Assembly: GCA_024405155.1 (NCBI GenBank)
Contig: JAKSPC010000007.1
Location: 1-61,512 of the forward strand
Length of the DNA stretch: 61,512 nucleotides
Source: Lachnospiraceae bacterium
Lineage (GTDB): Bacteria > Bacillota > Clostridia > Lachnospirales > Lachnospiraceae
Direction of reading: 5' to 3'
Both the position numbers and the translations under genes were made by a program. The number at the start of each line of letters is the position of its first letter. The stretch's first letter is position 1. Shown piece by piece: positions 9,429-18,189 of this stretch. The notes under the pieces are model-generated. The model searched no databases. It had not been told where the DNA came from and saw only the letters and a program-made list of their open reading frames with translations.

Positions 9429-9731
9429 TTAGATTGTCTTGCCGGTCTTCTTTGCAAAACGTACTTTCTTTCCGTTTTCCATCTTGAAGCCGACTCTTGT
9501 TGCCTTGCCATCAACGAGGAGCATTACGTTCGAAACGTCGATGGGGTTTTCCTTCTTGACGATGCCGCCGTTGGGGTTTCCTGCTGAGGGCTTCTGATGC
9601 TTGGTAGCAAGGTTGAGACCCTCTACAACGATCTTTCCTGTCTTTGTATCAACAGCGATGACCTTACCCTCTTTGCCTTTATCCTTGCCGGCGATGATCT
9701 TTACCATATCATCTTTCTTGATCTTATTCAT
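9429..9731 (-). CDS. rplX: 50S ribosomal protein L24
   Basis: L24 is an assembly initiator with an N-terminal KOW motif ([18 protein letters not shown]) followed by [13 protein letters not shown]. It is 100 residues, 12 bp after rplN and 19 bp before the GTG of rplE. Confidence 0.97.
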   Translation of the reverse strand: MNKIKKDDMVKIIAGKDKGKEGKVIAVDTKTGKIVVEGLNLATKHQKPSAGNPNGGIVKKENPIDVSNVMLLVDGKATRVGFKMENGKKVRFAKKTGKTI

Positions 9732-9743
9732 CGTAGGTCCTCC

Positions 9744-10112
9744 TTATAATACTTCGGGAGCGAGAGAAACGATCTTCATGAAGCCATGATCACGAAGCTC
9801 TCTGGCTACCGGCCCGAAAATACGGGTTCCGCGGGGAGTGCCGTCTTCCTTGAGGATAACTGCTGCATTCTCGTCGAAACGGATATATGCGCCGTTAGGT
9901 CTGCGGGTCTTCTGTACGGTACGTACTACCACTGCCTTTACGACGTCACCCTTCTTTACCATGCCGCCGGGCGTTGCATCCTTCACGGTTGCCACGAAGG
10001 TGTCGCCGATGCGTGCATATCTTCTTGTTGAGCCGCCGCATACACGGATGACAAGGAGTTCCTTGGCACCGGTGTTATCAGCAACCTTAAGTCTGGTTTC
10101 CTGCTGTACCAT
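9744..10112 (-). CDS. rplN: 50S ribosomal protein L14
   Basis: L14 is at the subunit interface. [19 protein letters not shown] and the signature region [17 protein letters not shown] are canonical; the length of 122 is exact for the family. It lies 14 bp after rpsQ. Confidence 0.98.
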   Translation of the reverse strand: MVQQETRLKVADNTGAKELLVIRVCGGSTRRYARIGDTFVATVKDATPGGMVKKGDVVKAVVVRTVQKTRRPNGAYIRFDENAAVILKEDGTPRGTRIFGPVARELRDHGFMKIVSLAPEVL

Positions 10113-10126
10113 GTTGATTCTCCTCC

Positions 10127-10384
10127 TTATCTTGCCTTCTCAACGATCTTAACCAGTCTCCATCTCTTTGTCTTGGAAAGAGGTCTGGTCTCCATTACTT
10201 CTACGGTATCGCCGATGCCGCACTCATTGTTCTCGTCGTGAGCCTTAAGGGTATAAGTCTTCTTGACGATCTTACCGATCAAGGGGTGCTTGACATGCTC
10301 TTCGATGGCAACGGTGATGGTCTTGTCCATCTTATCGCTTGTTACCTTGCCGATACGTGTTTTTCTGAGATTTCTTTCTTCCAC
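10127..10384 (-). CDS. rpsQ: 30S ribosomal protein S17
   Basis: S17 is an OB-fold protein ([20 protein letters not shown], then [19 protein letters not shown]). The GTG at 10384 is preferred: AAAGGAG lies 9 bases upstream and it yields 85 residues, the family length. An in-frame ATG at 10411 overlapping the rpmC stop would add nine residues encoded by the ribosome binding site itself. Confidence 0.93.
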   Translation of the reverse strand: MEERNLRKTRIGKVTSDKMDKTITVAIEEHVKHPLIGKIVKKTYTLKAHDENNECGIGDTVEVMETRPLSKTKRWRLVKIVEKAR

Positions 10385-10407
10385 GGTCAAATTCTCCTTT
10401 CCCCTGA

Positions 10408-10614
10408 TCATTTGTTGTTCTGCTTGGCGGTCATAACGGTCTCGATACGAGCAATGTTCTTGCGAACTTCCGTTATTCTTGCCGTGTTGTCCAGCTGATT
10501 AGTTGCGTTCTGAAACCTAAGATTGAAAAGTTCCTTCTTAGCTGCAACAAGATCCTCTGCTAATGCTTTAACGTCTTTCGCGTTCAGCTCTTCCAAATAC
10601 TTTTTACTCTTCAT
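10408..10614 (-). CDS. rpmC: 50S ribosomal protein L29
   Basis: L29 is a small helical-hairpin protein at the exit tunnel. [22 protein letters not shown] is the signature. It is 68 residues; its ATG overlaps the rplP stop (TAATG), consistent with translational coupling. Confidence 0.97.
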   Translation of the reverse strand: MKSKKYLEELNAKDVKALAEDLVAAKKELFNLRFQNATNQLDNTARITEVRKNIARIETVMTAKQNNK

Positions 10615-11042
10615 TAGTTTTCACCGCCTTCTAATTCTGCCTTGGAAGCGATCTTGCATGTAAGCGGTAACTTATGCATTGCAAGACGCAGAGCTTCCTT
10701 AGCTGCTTCCTCCGGAACGTCGCCGATCTCGAAAAGAACGCGACCCGGCTTGATTACTGCTACGTAGCCTTCTACAGCACCCTTACCTGAACCGCCTCGA
10801 ACGCCGATGGGCTTGGAGGTAACAGGCTTATCCGGGAATACCTTGATCCATACCTGGCCGCCACGCTTGATGTAACGAGTCATGGCAACACGGGCTGCTT
10901 CGATCTGGTTGGCTTTGAGCCAGCAGCGCTCGGTAGCGACGAGGCCGAAATCACCGTATGCGATCTTATTGCCGCGGTTTGCCTGGCCTTTCATGGAACC
11001 ACGCTGCTGCTTACGATATTTTGTTCTCTTAGGCATTAACAT
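10614..11042 (-). CDS. rplP: 50S ribosomal protein L16
   Basis: L16 sits near the peptidyl-transferase centre and A site. [19 protein letters not shown] starts as in other Clostridia, [14 protein letters not shown] and [17 protein letters not shown] follow. The ATG at 11042 keeps GGGAG 12 bases upstream; the Met two codons on is the alternative. Length 142. Confidence 0.96.
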   Translation of the reverse strand: MLMPKRTKYRKQQRGSMKGQANRGNKIAYGDFGLVATERCWLKANQIEAARVAMTRYIKRGGQVWIKVFPDKPVTSKPIGVRGGSGKGAVEGYVAVIKPGRVLFEIGDVPEEAAKEALRLAMHKLPLTCKIASKAELEGGEN

Positions 11043-11044
11043 GA

Positions 11045-11707
11045 TTATTTATCGCTCCCTTCCACTGCTTTTTTTCTCTGGGGAAGCACCTCGCCCTTGT
11101 AGATCCATACCTTGACGCCAAGTCTGCCGTAGGTAGTAGCTGCCTCTGCAAAACCGTAGTCAATGTCGGCTCTTAAGGTCTGAAGCGGGATGGTTCCTTC
11201 TGAATAGAACTCACCTCTGGCAATATCAGCGCCGCCGAGACGTCCGCCTACATATGCCTTGATTCCCTTTGCGCCTGACTTCATGGTCCTGCCGATAGCC
11301 TGCTTTACAGCACGACGGAAGGATACACGGTTCTCAAGCTGCTGTGCGATGGATTCTGCAACCAGCTGCGCATCCTTATCGGGGCGCTTGATCTCCTTGA
11401 TGTCCATGAAGAGCTTCTTTGAAGTATACTTCTGAGTTTCCTTTTTCAGGTTCTCGATCTCTGAACCGCCTTTGCCGATCACAACGCCGGGCTTTGCAGT
11501 ATAGAGGACGACCTTCACTCTGTCAGCAGTTCTTTCGATCTCGATCTTGGAGATGCCTGCTGCGTAGAGCTTTTTCTTAAGGAACTTTCTGATGTTATAG
11601 TCTTCCACGATGGAATCTGCGAAGTCTTTGCCTTCTGCATACCACTTGGAATCCCAGTCTTTAATGACACCGACTCTGAGGCCGTGCGGATTAACTTTCT
11701 GTCCCAT
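11045..11707 (-). CDS. rpsC: 30S ribosomal protein S3
   Basis: S3 forms part of the mRNA entry tunnel. [19 protein letters not shown] is the canonical start, chosen over an upstream ATG that would add 20 foreign residues. The KH-type RNA-binding segment ([19 protein letters not shown]) is at about residues 60-80 and [13 protein letters not shown] ends the C-terminal domain. Length 220. Confidence 0.97.
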   Translation of the reverse strand: MGQKVNPHGLRVGVIKDWDSKWYAEGKDFADSIVEDYNIRKFLKKKLYAAGISKIEIERTADRVKVVLYTAKPGVVIGKGGSEIENLKKETQKYTSKKLFMDIKEIKRPDKDAQLVAESIAQQLENRVSFRRAVKQAIGRTMKSGAKGIKAYVGGRLGGADIARGEFYSEGTIPLQTLRADIDYGFAEAATTYGRLGVKVWIYKGEVLPQRKKAVEGSDK

Positions 11708-11717
11708 GCTTTCCTCC

Positions 11718-12107
11718 TTACTTCTTCTCGTCCAGGATAACGGTAATGTGAGAGGTACGCTTCTCAATGCGATAAGCTCTGCCCTGTGCTCTGGGCTGTA
11801 CTCTCTTCATGGTGGGTCCCTTGTCTGCGTAGCATGCTGCCACGAAAAGGTTCTCTCTGTCCATGCCGTTGTTGTTTACTGCATTGGCTGCAGCGGATTC
11901 CAGTAACTTCTTAACTAAGGTTGAAGCATATCTGGGATTGTATGTTACGATACCCAGAGCCGTGTTAAGATCCTTGCCTCTGATCGCATCCAGTACGAAG
12001 CATGCCTTCTGTACGGATACTCTTGCGTATGAGAGCTTTGCGCTGGGACGAGTATCTTTAACGGCATTTCTTTCTCTCTTAATCTGTGATCTATGACCTT
12101 TTGCCAT
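11718..12107 (-). CDS. rplV: 50S ribosomal protein L22
   Basis: L22 lines the peptide exit tunnel with its long beta-hairpin ([19 protein letters not shown]). It is 129 residues, starting 20 bp after rpsS, with the 10-bp gap to rpsC carrying AGGAGG. Confidence 0.98.
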   Translation of the reverse strand: MAKGHRSQIKRERNAVKDTRPSAKLSYARVSVQKACFVLDAIRGKDLNTALGIVTYNPRYASTLVKKLLESAAANAVNNNGMDRENLFVAACYADKGPTMKRVQPRAQGRAYRIEKRTSHITVILDEKK

Positions 12108-12127
12108 TTCAATATCCTCCTTCCAGC

Positions 12128-12412
12128 TTATTTAGCACCGGTCTTCTTCTCGTCTCTGCCATGGCCCTTGAAGGTCCTGGTTACAACGAACTCGCCGAGC
12201 TTGTGTCCTACCATGTCTTCAGTTACGAACACCGGTACGTGTTTTCTGCCGTCATGAACGGCGATCGTGAAGCCTACCATCTGCGGGAAGATAGTAGAAC
12301 GTCTTGACCATGTCTTGATGACTGCCTTCTGACCGGAAGCGTTCATAGCGTCGATCTTCTTGAGCAGTGAGGCATCAGCAAACGGTCCTTTTTTCAATGA
12401 ACGATGTGACAT
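12128..12412 (-). CDS. rpsS: 30S ribosomal protein S19
   Basis: S19 pairs with S13 in the 30S head. [20 protein letters not shown] and the signature [20 protein letters not shown] identify it. Length 94, 18 bp after rplB. Confidence 0.98.
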   Translation of the reverse strand: MSHRSLKKGPFADASLLKKIDAMNASGQKAVIKTWSRRSTIFPQMVGFTIAVHDGRKHVPVFVTEDMVGHKLGEFVVTRTFKGHGRDEKKTGAK

Positions 12413-12430
12413 TTCCTTTCTCCTCCTCTA

Positions 12431-13276
12431 TTACTTGATGGCTCTGCCGTCGCGTCTTCTCATGATCATCTTGTTGGATGATTTCTTCTTCTTTCTGGTC
12501 TTCAGACCCATAGCGGGCTTACCCCAGGGCGTTGAAGGACCGGGACGGCCGATAGGTGCACGACCTTCTCCACCACCGTGCGGGTGGTCGTTCGGGTTCA
12601 TTACAGAACCGCGGACGGTAGGTCTGATACCCATGTTTCTTACACGTCCTGCCTTGCCGTAGTTGACAAGGTTGTGCTCACCGTTTCCTACGACACCGAT
12701 GGTGGCGCGGCACTCCAGGGAAACCATTCTCATTTCGCCTGAGGGAAGTCTTAAGGTGGCGTACTTGCCTTCCTTAGCCATCAGCTGTGCAGCGTTGCCT
12801 GCAGATCTTACCATCTGTCCGCCCTTGCCGGGAAGGAGCTCGATGTTGTGGATGCTGGTACCTACGGGAACCTTTTCCAGCGGCAGGCAGTTGCCTACTC
12901 TTGCTTCTGCCTCGGGACCATTCATTACTTCCATGCCTACGGTCAGGCCTTCGGGAGCAAGGATGTATCTCTTCTCGCCGTCGGTGTAGCAGATCAGAGC
13001 GATGTTTGCCGTTCTGTTGGGATCGTACTCGATGGCGATCACTTTTGCTGCGATGCCGTCCTTATCGTTTCTTCTGAAATCAACGATCCTGTACTTCTGT
13101 CTGTTTCCGCCGCCGTGATGACGAACGGTGATCTTACCCTGGTTATTACGTCCGGCAGTCTTCTTCTTGCCGGCAAGAAGGCTTCTCTCGGGTGTGTCCT
13201 TTGTGATCTCCGCAAAGTCATAACCGGTCATCTGTCTTCTTGAAGGTGTATAAGCCTTATATGTCTTAATACCCAT
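12431..13276 (-). CDS. rplB: 50S ribosomal protein L2
   Basis: L2 is required for subunit association and peptidyl transfer. [19 protein letters not shown] and the C-terminal signature [19 protein letters not shown], containing the conserved His near residue 230, are intact. Length 281. A 52-bp gap separates it from rplW. Confidence 0.98.
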   Translation of the reverse strand: MGIKTYKAYTPSRRQMTGYDFAEITKDTPERSLLAGKKKTAGRNNQGKITVRHHGGGNRQKYRIVDFRRNDKDGIAAKVIAIEYDPNRTANIALICYTDGEKRYILAPEGLTVGMEVMNGPEAEARVGNCLPLEKVPVGTSIHNIELLPGKGGQMVRSAGNAAQLMAKEGKYATLRLPSGEMRMVSLECRATIGVVGNGEHNLVNYGKAGRVRNMGIRPTVRGSVMNPNDHPHGGGEGRAPIGRPGPSTPWGKPAMGLKTRKKKKSSNKMIMRRRDGRAIK

Positions 13277-13328
13277 GACTTTTTACTTTCTCCTTTACTT
13301 TATTCTCGCAGTGTGCTCTGCATAATCA

Positions 13329-13628
13329 TTACAGACCTGAGTAGATCTCGATCTGCTTGGAATCCTTGGTAAGGGTCACGATAGCCTTCTTGGTGGCTAC
13401 GGTCTTACCGAAGGTGTATCCGCGTCTCTTTGTCTTGCCGTCCTTGTTCATGGTGTTTACGGACTCCACTTTGGTTCCGGGGAACATCTTCTCAACGGCT
13501 TCCTTGATCTGCGTCTTGGTTGCATCCGGCTGTACAAGGAACGTGTACTTGCCTGCTGCCATAGCGCTCATGGATGATTCGGATACTACCGGGCTGAGGA
13601 TCACATCGTAATACTTTAAGTTAGCCAT
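13329..13628 (-). CDS. rplW: 50S ribosomal protein L23
   Basis: L23 is the exit-site docking protein for trigger factor and SRP. YYDVILSPVVSESSM and VEKMFPGTKVESVNTMNKDGK are recognisable; the length is 99. It abuts rplD (stop and start overlap by one base). Confidence 0.97.
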   Translation of the reverse strand: MANLKYYDVILSPVVSESSMSAMAAGKYTFLVQPDATKTQIKEAVEKMFPGTKVESVNTMNKDGKTKRRGYTFGKTVATKKAIVTLTKDSKQIEIYSGL

Positions 13629-14248
13629 TATGCGTATACCTCCTCGATCATCTTAACTGCTTCCTTGGCAACGATCACGGTATCATACTTCATTACATCG
13701 TATGTATTGAGTGAATTCACCTGAGTGGTCTTAACGCCGGGAATGTTTCTTGCGGAAAGAATTACGTTCTTGTCGTTGGAATCCAGGATCACAAGAGCCT
13801 TAGCGACCTTCAGAGCGTCCAGCATAGCCTGGAAGTTCTTTGTCTTGATCTCGTCCAGCTTGATATCCTTTACCACGAAGAACTTCTCGTCCTGTACGCG
13901 GCTGGTGAGTGCGCTCTTAAGAGCTGCTCTCTTCTCCCTCTTGTTCATGGAGATGGAATAATCTCTCGGTACGGGTGCGAATGCGATACCGCCGTGTGTC
14001 CACTGGGGAGCTCTGGTCGAACCCTGACGGGCGTGACCGGTACCCTTCTGTCTCCAGGGCTTTGCGCCGCCGCCGGATACTTCTGATCTGGTCTTGGCCT
14101 TCTGGGTGCCCTGACGCATGTTGCAAAGCTGTGCAACTACTGCCTGGTGTACAAGGTTTTCGTTGACCTCTACTCCGAATACGGCATCGGACAGGTCGAT
14201 CTTGCCGACTTTCTTGCCCTGCATATCAAATACAGCTACATTTGCCAT
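13628..14248 (-). CDS. rplD: 50S ribosomal protein L4
   Basis: L4 reaches the exit tunnel with the loop RSEVSGGGAKPWRQKGTGHA near residue 60. In enterobacteria it represses its own operon; whether it does so here, through the structured rpsJ leader, is not known. Length 206, 29 bp after rplC. Confidence 0.98.
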   Translation of the reverse strand: MANVAVFDMQGKKVGKIDLSDAVFGVEVNENLVHQAVVAQLCNMRQGTQKAKTRSEVSGGGAKPWRQKGTGHARQGSTRAPQWTHGGIAFAPVPRDYSISMNKREKRAALKSALTSRVQDEKFFVVKDIKLDEIKTKNFQAMLDALKVAKALVILDSNDKNVILSARNIPGVKTTQVNSLNTYDVMKYDTVIVAKEAVKMIEEVYA

Positions 14249-14277
14249 TTCTTTCGTCCTCCTTTCTCTCCATCAAA

Positions 14278-14913
14278 TCACTTGCCTGATTTTACAGTCT
14301 CTTTGATGGTTATGAGGGACTTCTTCGGTCCGGGTACGGAACCCTTAACCAGCAACAGATTGTTTTCAGCATCAACTCTGACGATCTCAAGATTCTGCAC
14401 AGTTCTCTGAACGGAACCCATGTGACCGGGCATTCCCTTGCCCTTCCAGATACGGCCGGGTGTGGTTGCGGAGCAGTTGGAACCCTGATGACGGTGGAAC
14501 TTGGAACCGTGCTTCATGGGACCTCTGTGCTGTCCGAATCTCTTGATGGCACCCTGGTATCCTTTACCCTTTGAAACAGCGGTAGCATCTACCTTATCGC
14601 CTGCTGCAAAGATGTCGGCCTTGATCTCATCTTTTACATTGTACTCGGAAGCATTCTCGAATCTGAATTCTCTTAAGAATCTCTTTACCGGAACGCCTGC
14701 CTTTGCAAACTGACCTTTTTCGGGCTTGTTTGCAAGCTTCTCTCTCATGTCCTGGAATGCAACCTGGACAGCATCATAACCGTCTTTATCAGCAGACTTT
14801 ACCTGCATTACCACGCAGGGACCTGCCTGAAGGACGGTCACCGGAACGAGCTCACCGTTTTCCGCGAAAACCTGAGTCATTCCCACTTTTGTAGCGAGAA
14901 TCGCCTTTTTCAT
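14278..14913 (-). CDS. rplC: 50S ribosomal protein L3
   Basis: L3 organises the peptidyl-transferase centre. [20 protein letters not shown] and the [20 protein letters not shown] loop, which holds the conserved Gln, are clear. Length 211. It follows rpsJ after an 89-bp gap that holds two GTAA-loop hairpins. Confidence 0.98.
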   Translation of the reverse strand: MKKAILATKVGMTQVFAENGELVPVTVLQAGPCVVMQVKSADKDGYDAVQVAFQDMREKLANKPEKGQFAKAGVPVKRFLREFRFENASEYNVKDEIKADIFAAGDKVDATAVSKGKGYQGAIKRFGQHRGPMKHGSKFHRHQGSNCSATTPGRIWKGKGMPGHMGSVQRTVQNLEIVRVDAENNLLLVKGSVPGPKKSLITIKETVKSGK

Positions 14914-14941
14914 TTTGTTTCCTCCTTAATAATCTACAGCG

Positions 14942-14983
14942 GAGCCTTACGGCTCTTGAAAGACCAGCGCATCCTTACGGATG
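14942..14983 (-). promoter_or_regulatory. Two GTAA-loop hairpins in the rpsJ-rplC gap
   Basis: On the minus strand CATCC-GTAA-GGATG is followed after 14 bases by GAGCC-GTAA-GGCTC. Both are five-base-pair stems capped by the same GNRA-class tetraloop. There is no T-run, so they are unlikely to terminate; RNA processing, stability or protein binding are possible roles. Confidence 0.5.
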
Positions 14984-15002
14984 GAAGGTATTTCTTACTT
15001 AA

Positions 15003-15443
15003 TTATTCTGCCTTTTCCTCTGCAGCTTTCTTTACTGCGGGCTTCTTGGCTGCGGGCTTCTTAGCCGCGGGCTTCTTGGCTGCGGGCTTGGTGACCAGCT
15101 GCTTTCTGACTGCCTTTGTCTTGTCTGCCTCGTTCTTCATCTGAACATCGATGTATACGCCTGCGGGCATATCCAGCTTCTGAAGGGTATCCATGGTCTT
15201 GGGACCGGGATTCAGGATGTCGATGAGTCTCTTGTGCGTTCTCTGCTCGAACTGCTCTCTGCTGTCCTTATACTTGTGAACGGCACGAAGAATGGTTACT
15301 ACCTCTTTCTTGGTGGGAAGGGGTACGGGGCCGCTTACCTCTGAGCCTGACTTCTTGCAGCTGTCAACGATTTTTGCTGCGCTCTGGTCGATGAGCTCGT
15401 GATCGTAAGCCTTGAGGGTTATCCTCATGATCTGATTTGCCAT
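15003..15443 (-). CDS. rpsJ: 30S ribosomal protein S10 with an Ala-Lys-Pro tail
   Basis: S10 (also the NusE transcription factor) is recognised by [18 protein letters not shown] and [20 protein letters not shown]. The family ends at about residue 102, but this protein continues to 146. The extra part contains three near-identical AAKKP units and a final Lys/Glu-rich stretch. It is first in the operon, with AGGAGG and a long structured leader upstream. The tail has the same codon style as the rest and no frameshift is needed. Confidence 0.95.
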   Translation of the reverse strand: MANQIMRITLKAYDHELIDQSAAKIVDSCKKSGSEVSGPVPLPTKKEVVTILRAVHKYKDSREQFEQRTHKRLIDILNPGPKTMDTLQKLDMPAGVYIDVQMKNEADKTKAVRKQLVTKPAAKKPAAKKPAAKKPAVKKAAEEKAE

Positions 15444-15640
15444 AAAAAAAGTCGCCTCCTATTCGTACTTTCTTTTGTGAGCTGTACGACGAGTGGTGAC
15501 TGTACACGTTGTCGGGTGTGTCGCGCTTTGAAGTGCGAACCTGCACCCCGCTATCCGGTCTGTGCCGGAGCTGATTGTTGGTACAGTGACTTGTCGCCAA
15601 TATTGTTTTGACATTTGCTCCCCGTAAAAACCCGCACCGG
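15444..15640 (-). promoter_or_regulatory. Structured 5' leader of the ribosomal super-operon
   Basis: The stretch upstream of rpsJ contains no gene but folds well by eye: GTACAGTGAC (15581-15590) can pair with GTGACTGTAC (15496-15505), enclosing TCGCGC-TTTGAA-GTGCGA and CCGG-TCTGTG-CCGG. This shape fits an autoregulatory r-protein leader, but I do not recognise it as a described family. I could not place its promoter with confidence. Confidence 0.4.
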
Positions 15641-15709
15641 CTTATGTTTTTGCCATGTGCGGCAACCTCACGGATCTACGCTATCATGCCACAGCTTCCC
15701 TAAAATAAC

Positions 15710-15742
15710 ACAAAAGCGCCTGCCATGCAAGCGCTTTTGATA
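15710..15742 (-). terminator. Terminator of the cell-wall-binding protein gene
   Basis: CAAAAGCGCTTGC, a short loop and GGCGCTTTTG followed by TGTTATTTTA on the minus strand form a stem-loop below the gene at 15807. On the plus strand it is followed by a long T-run as well, so it may act in both directions and insulate the ribosomal operon. Confidence 0.7.
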
Positions 15743-15806
15743 GAATCTTGTATTTTTTTTAGTACAATGTATTATCTTTCGACCACGACCACAAAATCTT
15801 GTGTTT

Positions 15807-17132
15807 TTATTCCTGTTCCTGGTACTCCGGCTCAATGGTCTCTGATACTGCAGCCGTTCCGCCGTCCCTGATACCGGAAGCATCCGATCTGTATTCCACG
15901 TCGCCGGGCTGTTTGTTCTTATTATAATTCTTTACCAGATAGCCGCTGGCGTTGACCAGATACGTGGTGCCATCCACCTTGATGAAGGCCAGTTTGTCAT
16001 CCGTTGCCTTCTGAAGCTTTCCTTTATAATAAAGGTAGTTGTTGTGAGGACCGCTGAGACCGTATCCCTGCGCATTGAACGCGTACTGCCAGGTGGTGCC
16101 GTCACCTTCAACGACTGTCGTTGCCTTCTGCAGGCAGGACTGGCTCTTGGAGCCGAAGTACATGGAAGTGAACCCGCCGCTGCCATTCCTTACCTGTACC
16201 AGACCGTAAACGGGATTTCCCTTTTCCGTGAACAGGTACGTATAGGTGGTGCCGTTCTTGGCGATCTTCTTGAAGGTGGCCGCATAGGCTTCCGCGTTGT
16301 TGTTGGAGGGGATCTTCGTTCCGTAAGTGGGAACGCCCTTGTTATCGAAGTAGTACCACTGCACGTCTCCGTTTCCTTCCGGCGGATATGCGGAGAGCCA
16401 GCCGGTATGCGCCGCACCGTAGGTGCCCAGGCTCTTGTCGTTGTTATAGTACCGGTATCCTGCAATGGCAGGTTCCCTGTCCTCCAGCTTCACCCAGCCG
16501 GTCTGCATCACGCCGTTGGTATCAAACGCATATCTGACGCCTTCGATGCTGAATTCCTTGAAATCGGTATCGCTTGCCCTGCAGGCTTTTCCGCTGTTCT
16601 GGAAGTAGAACCAGTATGTGCCATCATTGTCATCCTCCATTTTGTGGGAGATGTTCATGTCGGATGCGGGAGCCAGCTTCTTCCACGCATTCGTCACCAT
16701 GTGTCCGCCGGCCTCGGCATCGCAGTAATAATAATCGGTCCCGTCATTGTACCAGCCGGTCACCATGGTCCCGTCATAATCAAAGTAGTACCACTGTCCG
16801 GAGATCTGCTTTTTCTTTCCGCTCACCATCTTGCCGGTAGCTTCGAAATAATGCCATTTCTCTTTGATCTGGATCCATCTGCCTCTCACCATGCGTCCGG
16901 TGGCATCCACGTATCTGTCATCATCCACGAAAGCATCCGTTACCATATAGCCGTTGTAGCCAAGGTAGAAATAATCACCTGCGGAATCCTGCTTCCACTG
17001 GTTGTAGACCGGCTGCCCGTTCTCCAGATACTTCCAGCCCTTTTCATCCTTTGCCCACTCGGCAAAAGCAGCCGAAGCAAGCGCCATGGAAATGGCTGCT
17101 GCGAGGATCATGATCTTTGCGAATCTTTTCAT
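15807..17132 (-). CDS. Secreted choline/glucan-binding repeat protein
   Basis: MKRFAKIMILAAAISMALAS-AAFA is a signal peptide, and almost all of the rest is tandem cell-wall-binding repeats of about 20 residues rich in W, Y and G (GWKYLENGQPVYNQW, WYYFDYDGTMVTGW and so on). No catalytic domain is seen in its 441 residues, so it is probably a surface or matrix protein held through choline- or glucan-binding modules. I chose the ATG at 17132 since GGGAG stands 9 bases upstream and a signal peptide follows directly; an in-frame ATG 24 codons earlier lacks both. Confidence 0.85.
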   Translation of the reverse strand: MKRFAKIMILAAAISMALASAAFAEWAKDEKGWKYLENGQPVYNQWKQDSAGDYFYLGYNGYMVTDAFVDDDRYVDATGRMVRGRWIQIKEKWHYFEATGKMVSGKKKQISGQWYYFDYDGTMVTGWYNDGTDYYYCDAEAGGHMVTNAWKKLAPASDMNISHKMEDDNDGTYWFYFQNSGKACRASDTDFKEFSIEGVRYAFDTNGVMQTGWVKLEDREPAIAGYRYYNNDKSLGTYGAAHTGWLSAYPPEGNGDVQWYYFDNKGVPTYGTKIPSNNNAEAYAATFKKIAKNGTTYTYLFTEKGNPVYGLVQVRNGSGGFTSMYFGSKSQSCLQKATTVVEGDGTTWQYAFNAQGYGLSGPHNNYLYYKGKLQKATDDKLAFIKVDGTTYLVNASGYLVKNYNKNKQPGDVEYRSDASGIRDGGTAAVSETIEPEYQEQE

Positions 17133-17195
17133 AACTATATCTCCCGATGAGGCACGGATACTCTGCGCCTGATACAATATTGTCAATACAGAGGG

Positions 17196-17224
17196 ATTAT
17201 ACAATTATTATGTAAATCATGCAA
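17196..17224 (-). promoter_or_regulatory. Promoter of the cell-wall-binding protein gene
   Basis: TTGCAT, a 17-bp AT-rich spacer and TATAAT on the minus strand lie 64 bp above the chosen start. A second TTGACA at about 17180 is followed 17 bp on by the weaker GAGTAT. Confidence 0.7.
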
Positions 17225-17256
17225 CATTTATATTGTTACCAAATTGTTACATTTTC

Positions 17257-18189
17257 CTAACTTTGCGTCTTTGTAAACACGGCTCTGCCTGCGGCGCCTT
17301 CGGGAAGGATCCGGCCGGTACCGGCTACGGGAAGTCCCAGTTCTCCGGTCTCGATCACGGCATGAATACCGCTTTTTCTGAAAGCACACGGTCCGGCAGC
17401 GCCGCCGTCTCCGTTCAGCGAAAGATCCAGCATATAGCCAAGAACGCCGGGCTGCAGGCCGGTGGTGTAGCTGTTGATCAGGAAGAAAAGCGGGTCGTCG
17501 GACAGAAGCTGCTTCGTGAGTTCAACAAAAGGCCAGATGGACGTCTCGATCTTCCATACCTCTCCGTCCGGTCCTCTGCCGTAGGACGGCGGATCCATAA
17601 TGATCGCGTCGTAGTGATTGCCCCGGCGGATCTCCCGTTCCACGAACTTGCGGCAGTCATCCACCAGCCAGCGGACCGGCGCTTTTTCCAGCCCCGACGA
17701 AACGGCATTTTCTTTTGCCCATGCCACCATGCCTTTGGAAGCGTCCACGTGAGTCACTGCTGCTCCCGCCGCCGCGGCCGCCAGGGTGGCGCCGCCGGTA
17801 TAGGCAAACAGATTGAGCACTTTCACGGGACGGCCGGATGCCGTTCTCTCTGAAATGAGCCGGTAGGACCATTCCCAGTTTGCCGCCTGTTCCGGGAAGA
17901 CTCCCGTATGCTTGAAGGCAAAGGGTTTCAGGTTGAACGTGAGACGTTTTCCGGGCAGGTCGTAGCCGATCTTCCATTCTTCCGGCAGGTCGAAGAATTC
18001 CCAGGAACCGCCGCCTTTTTCGCTGCGGTGATAGTGAGCATTGGGCTTTTTCCATGCCTTTCCCTTTTCTTCCGTCCAGATCACCTGGGGGTCCGGACGG
18101 ATGAGGCGGTACGGCCCCCAGCTCTCCAGCTTTTCACCGCCGCTGGTGCCAAGCACCTGATAATCTTTCCAGTTGTCAGCGATCCACAT
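17257..18189 (-). CDS. Class I SAM-dependent methyltransferase, probably acting on 23S rRNA
   Basis: The 310-residue protein has the SAM-binding motif VLNLFAYTGGATLAAA near residue 122 followed by the acidic VTHVDASKGM, and the catalytic-loop motif MDPPSYGRG near residue 200. This arrangement is that of the RlmI/RlmK-like rRNA cytosine or guanine methyltransferases, but the N-terminal PUA domain of RlmI is not obvious. It starts directly after the stop of the acyltransferase gene and is the last gene of the dnaD operon. Confidence 0.8.
   Translation of the reverse strand: MWIADNWKDYQVLGTSGGEKLESWGPYRLIRPDPQVIWTEEKGKAWKKPNAHYHRSEKGGGSWEFFDLPEEWKIGYDLPGKRLTFNLKPFAFKHTGVFPEQAANWEWSYRLISERTASGRPVKVLNLFAYTGGATLAAAAAGAAVTHVDASKGMVAWAKENAVSSGLEKAPVRWLVDDCRKFVEREIRRGNHYDAIIMDPPSYGRGPDGEVWKIETSIWPFVELTKQLLSDDPLFFLINSYTTGLQPGVLGYMLDLSLNGDGGAAGPCAFRKSGIHAVIETGELGLPVAGTGRILPEGAAGRAVFTKTQS

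Noticed and set aside
16044-17150. A 368-codon plus-strand frame opposite the wall-binding protein
   Set aside because: It is the antisense shadow of repeats with codon bias on the minus strand; no ribosome binding site or family.
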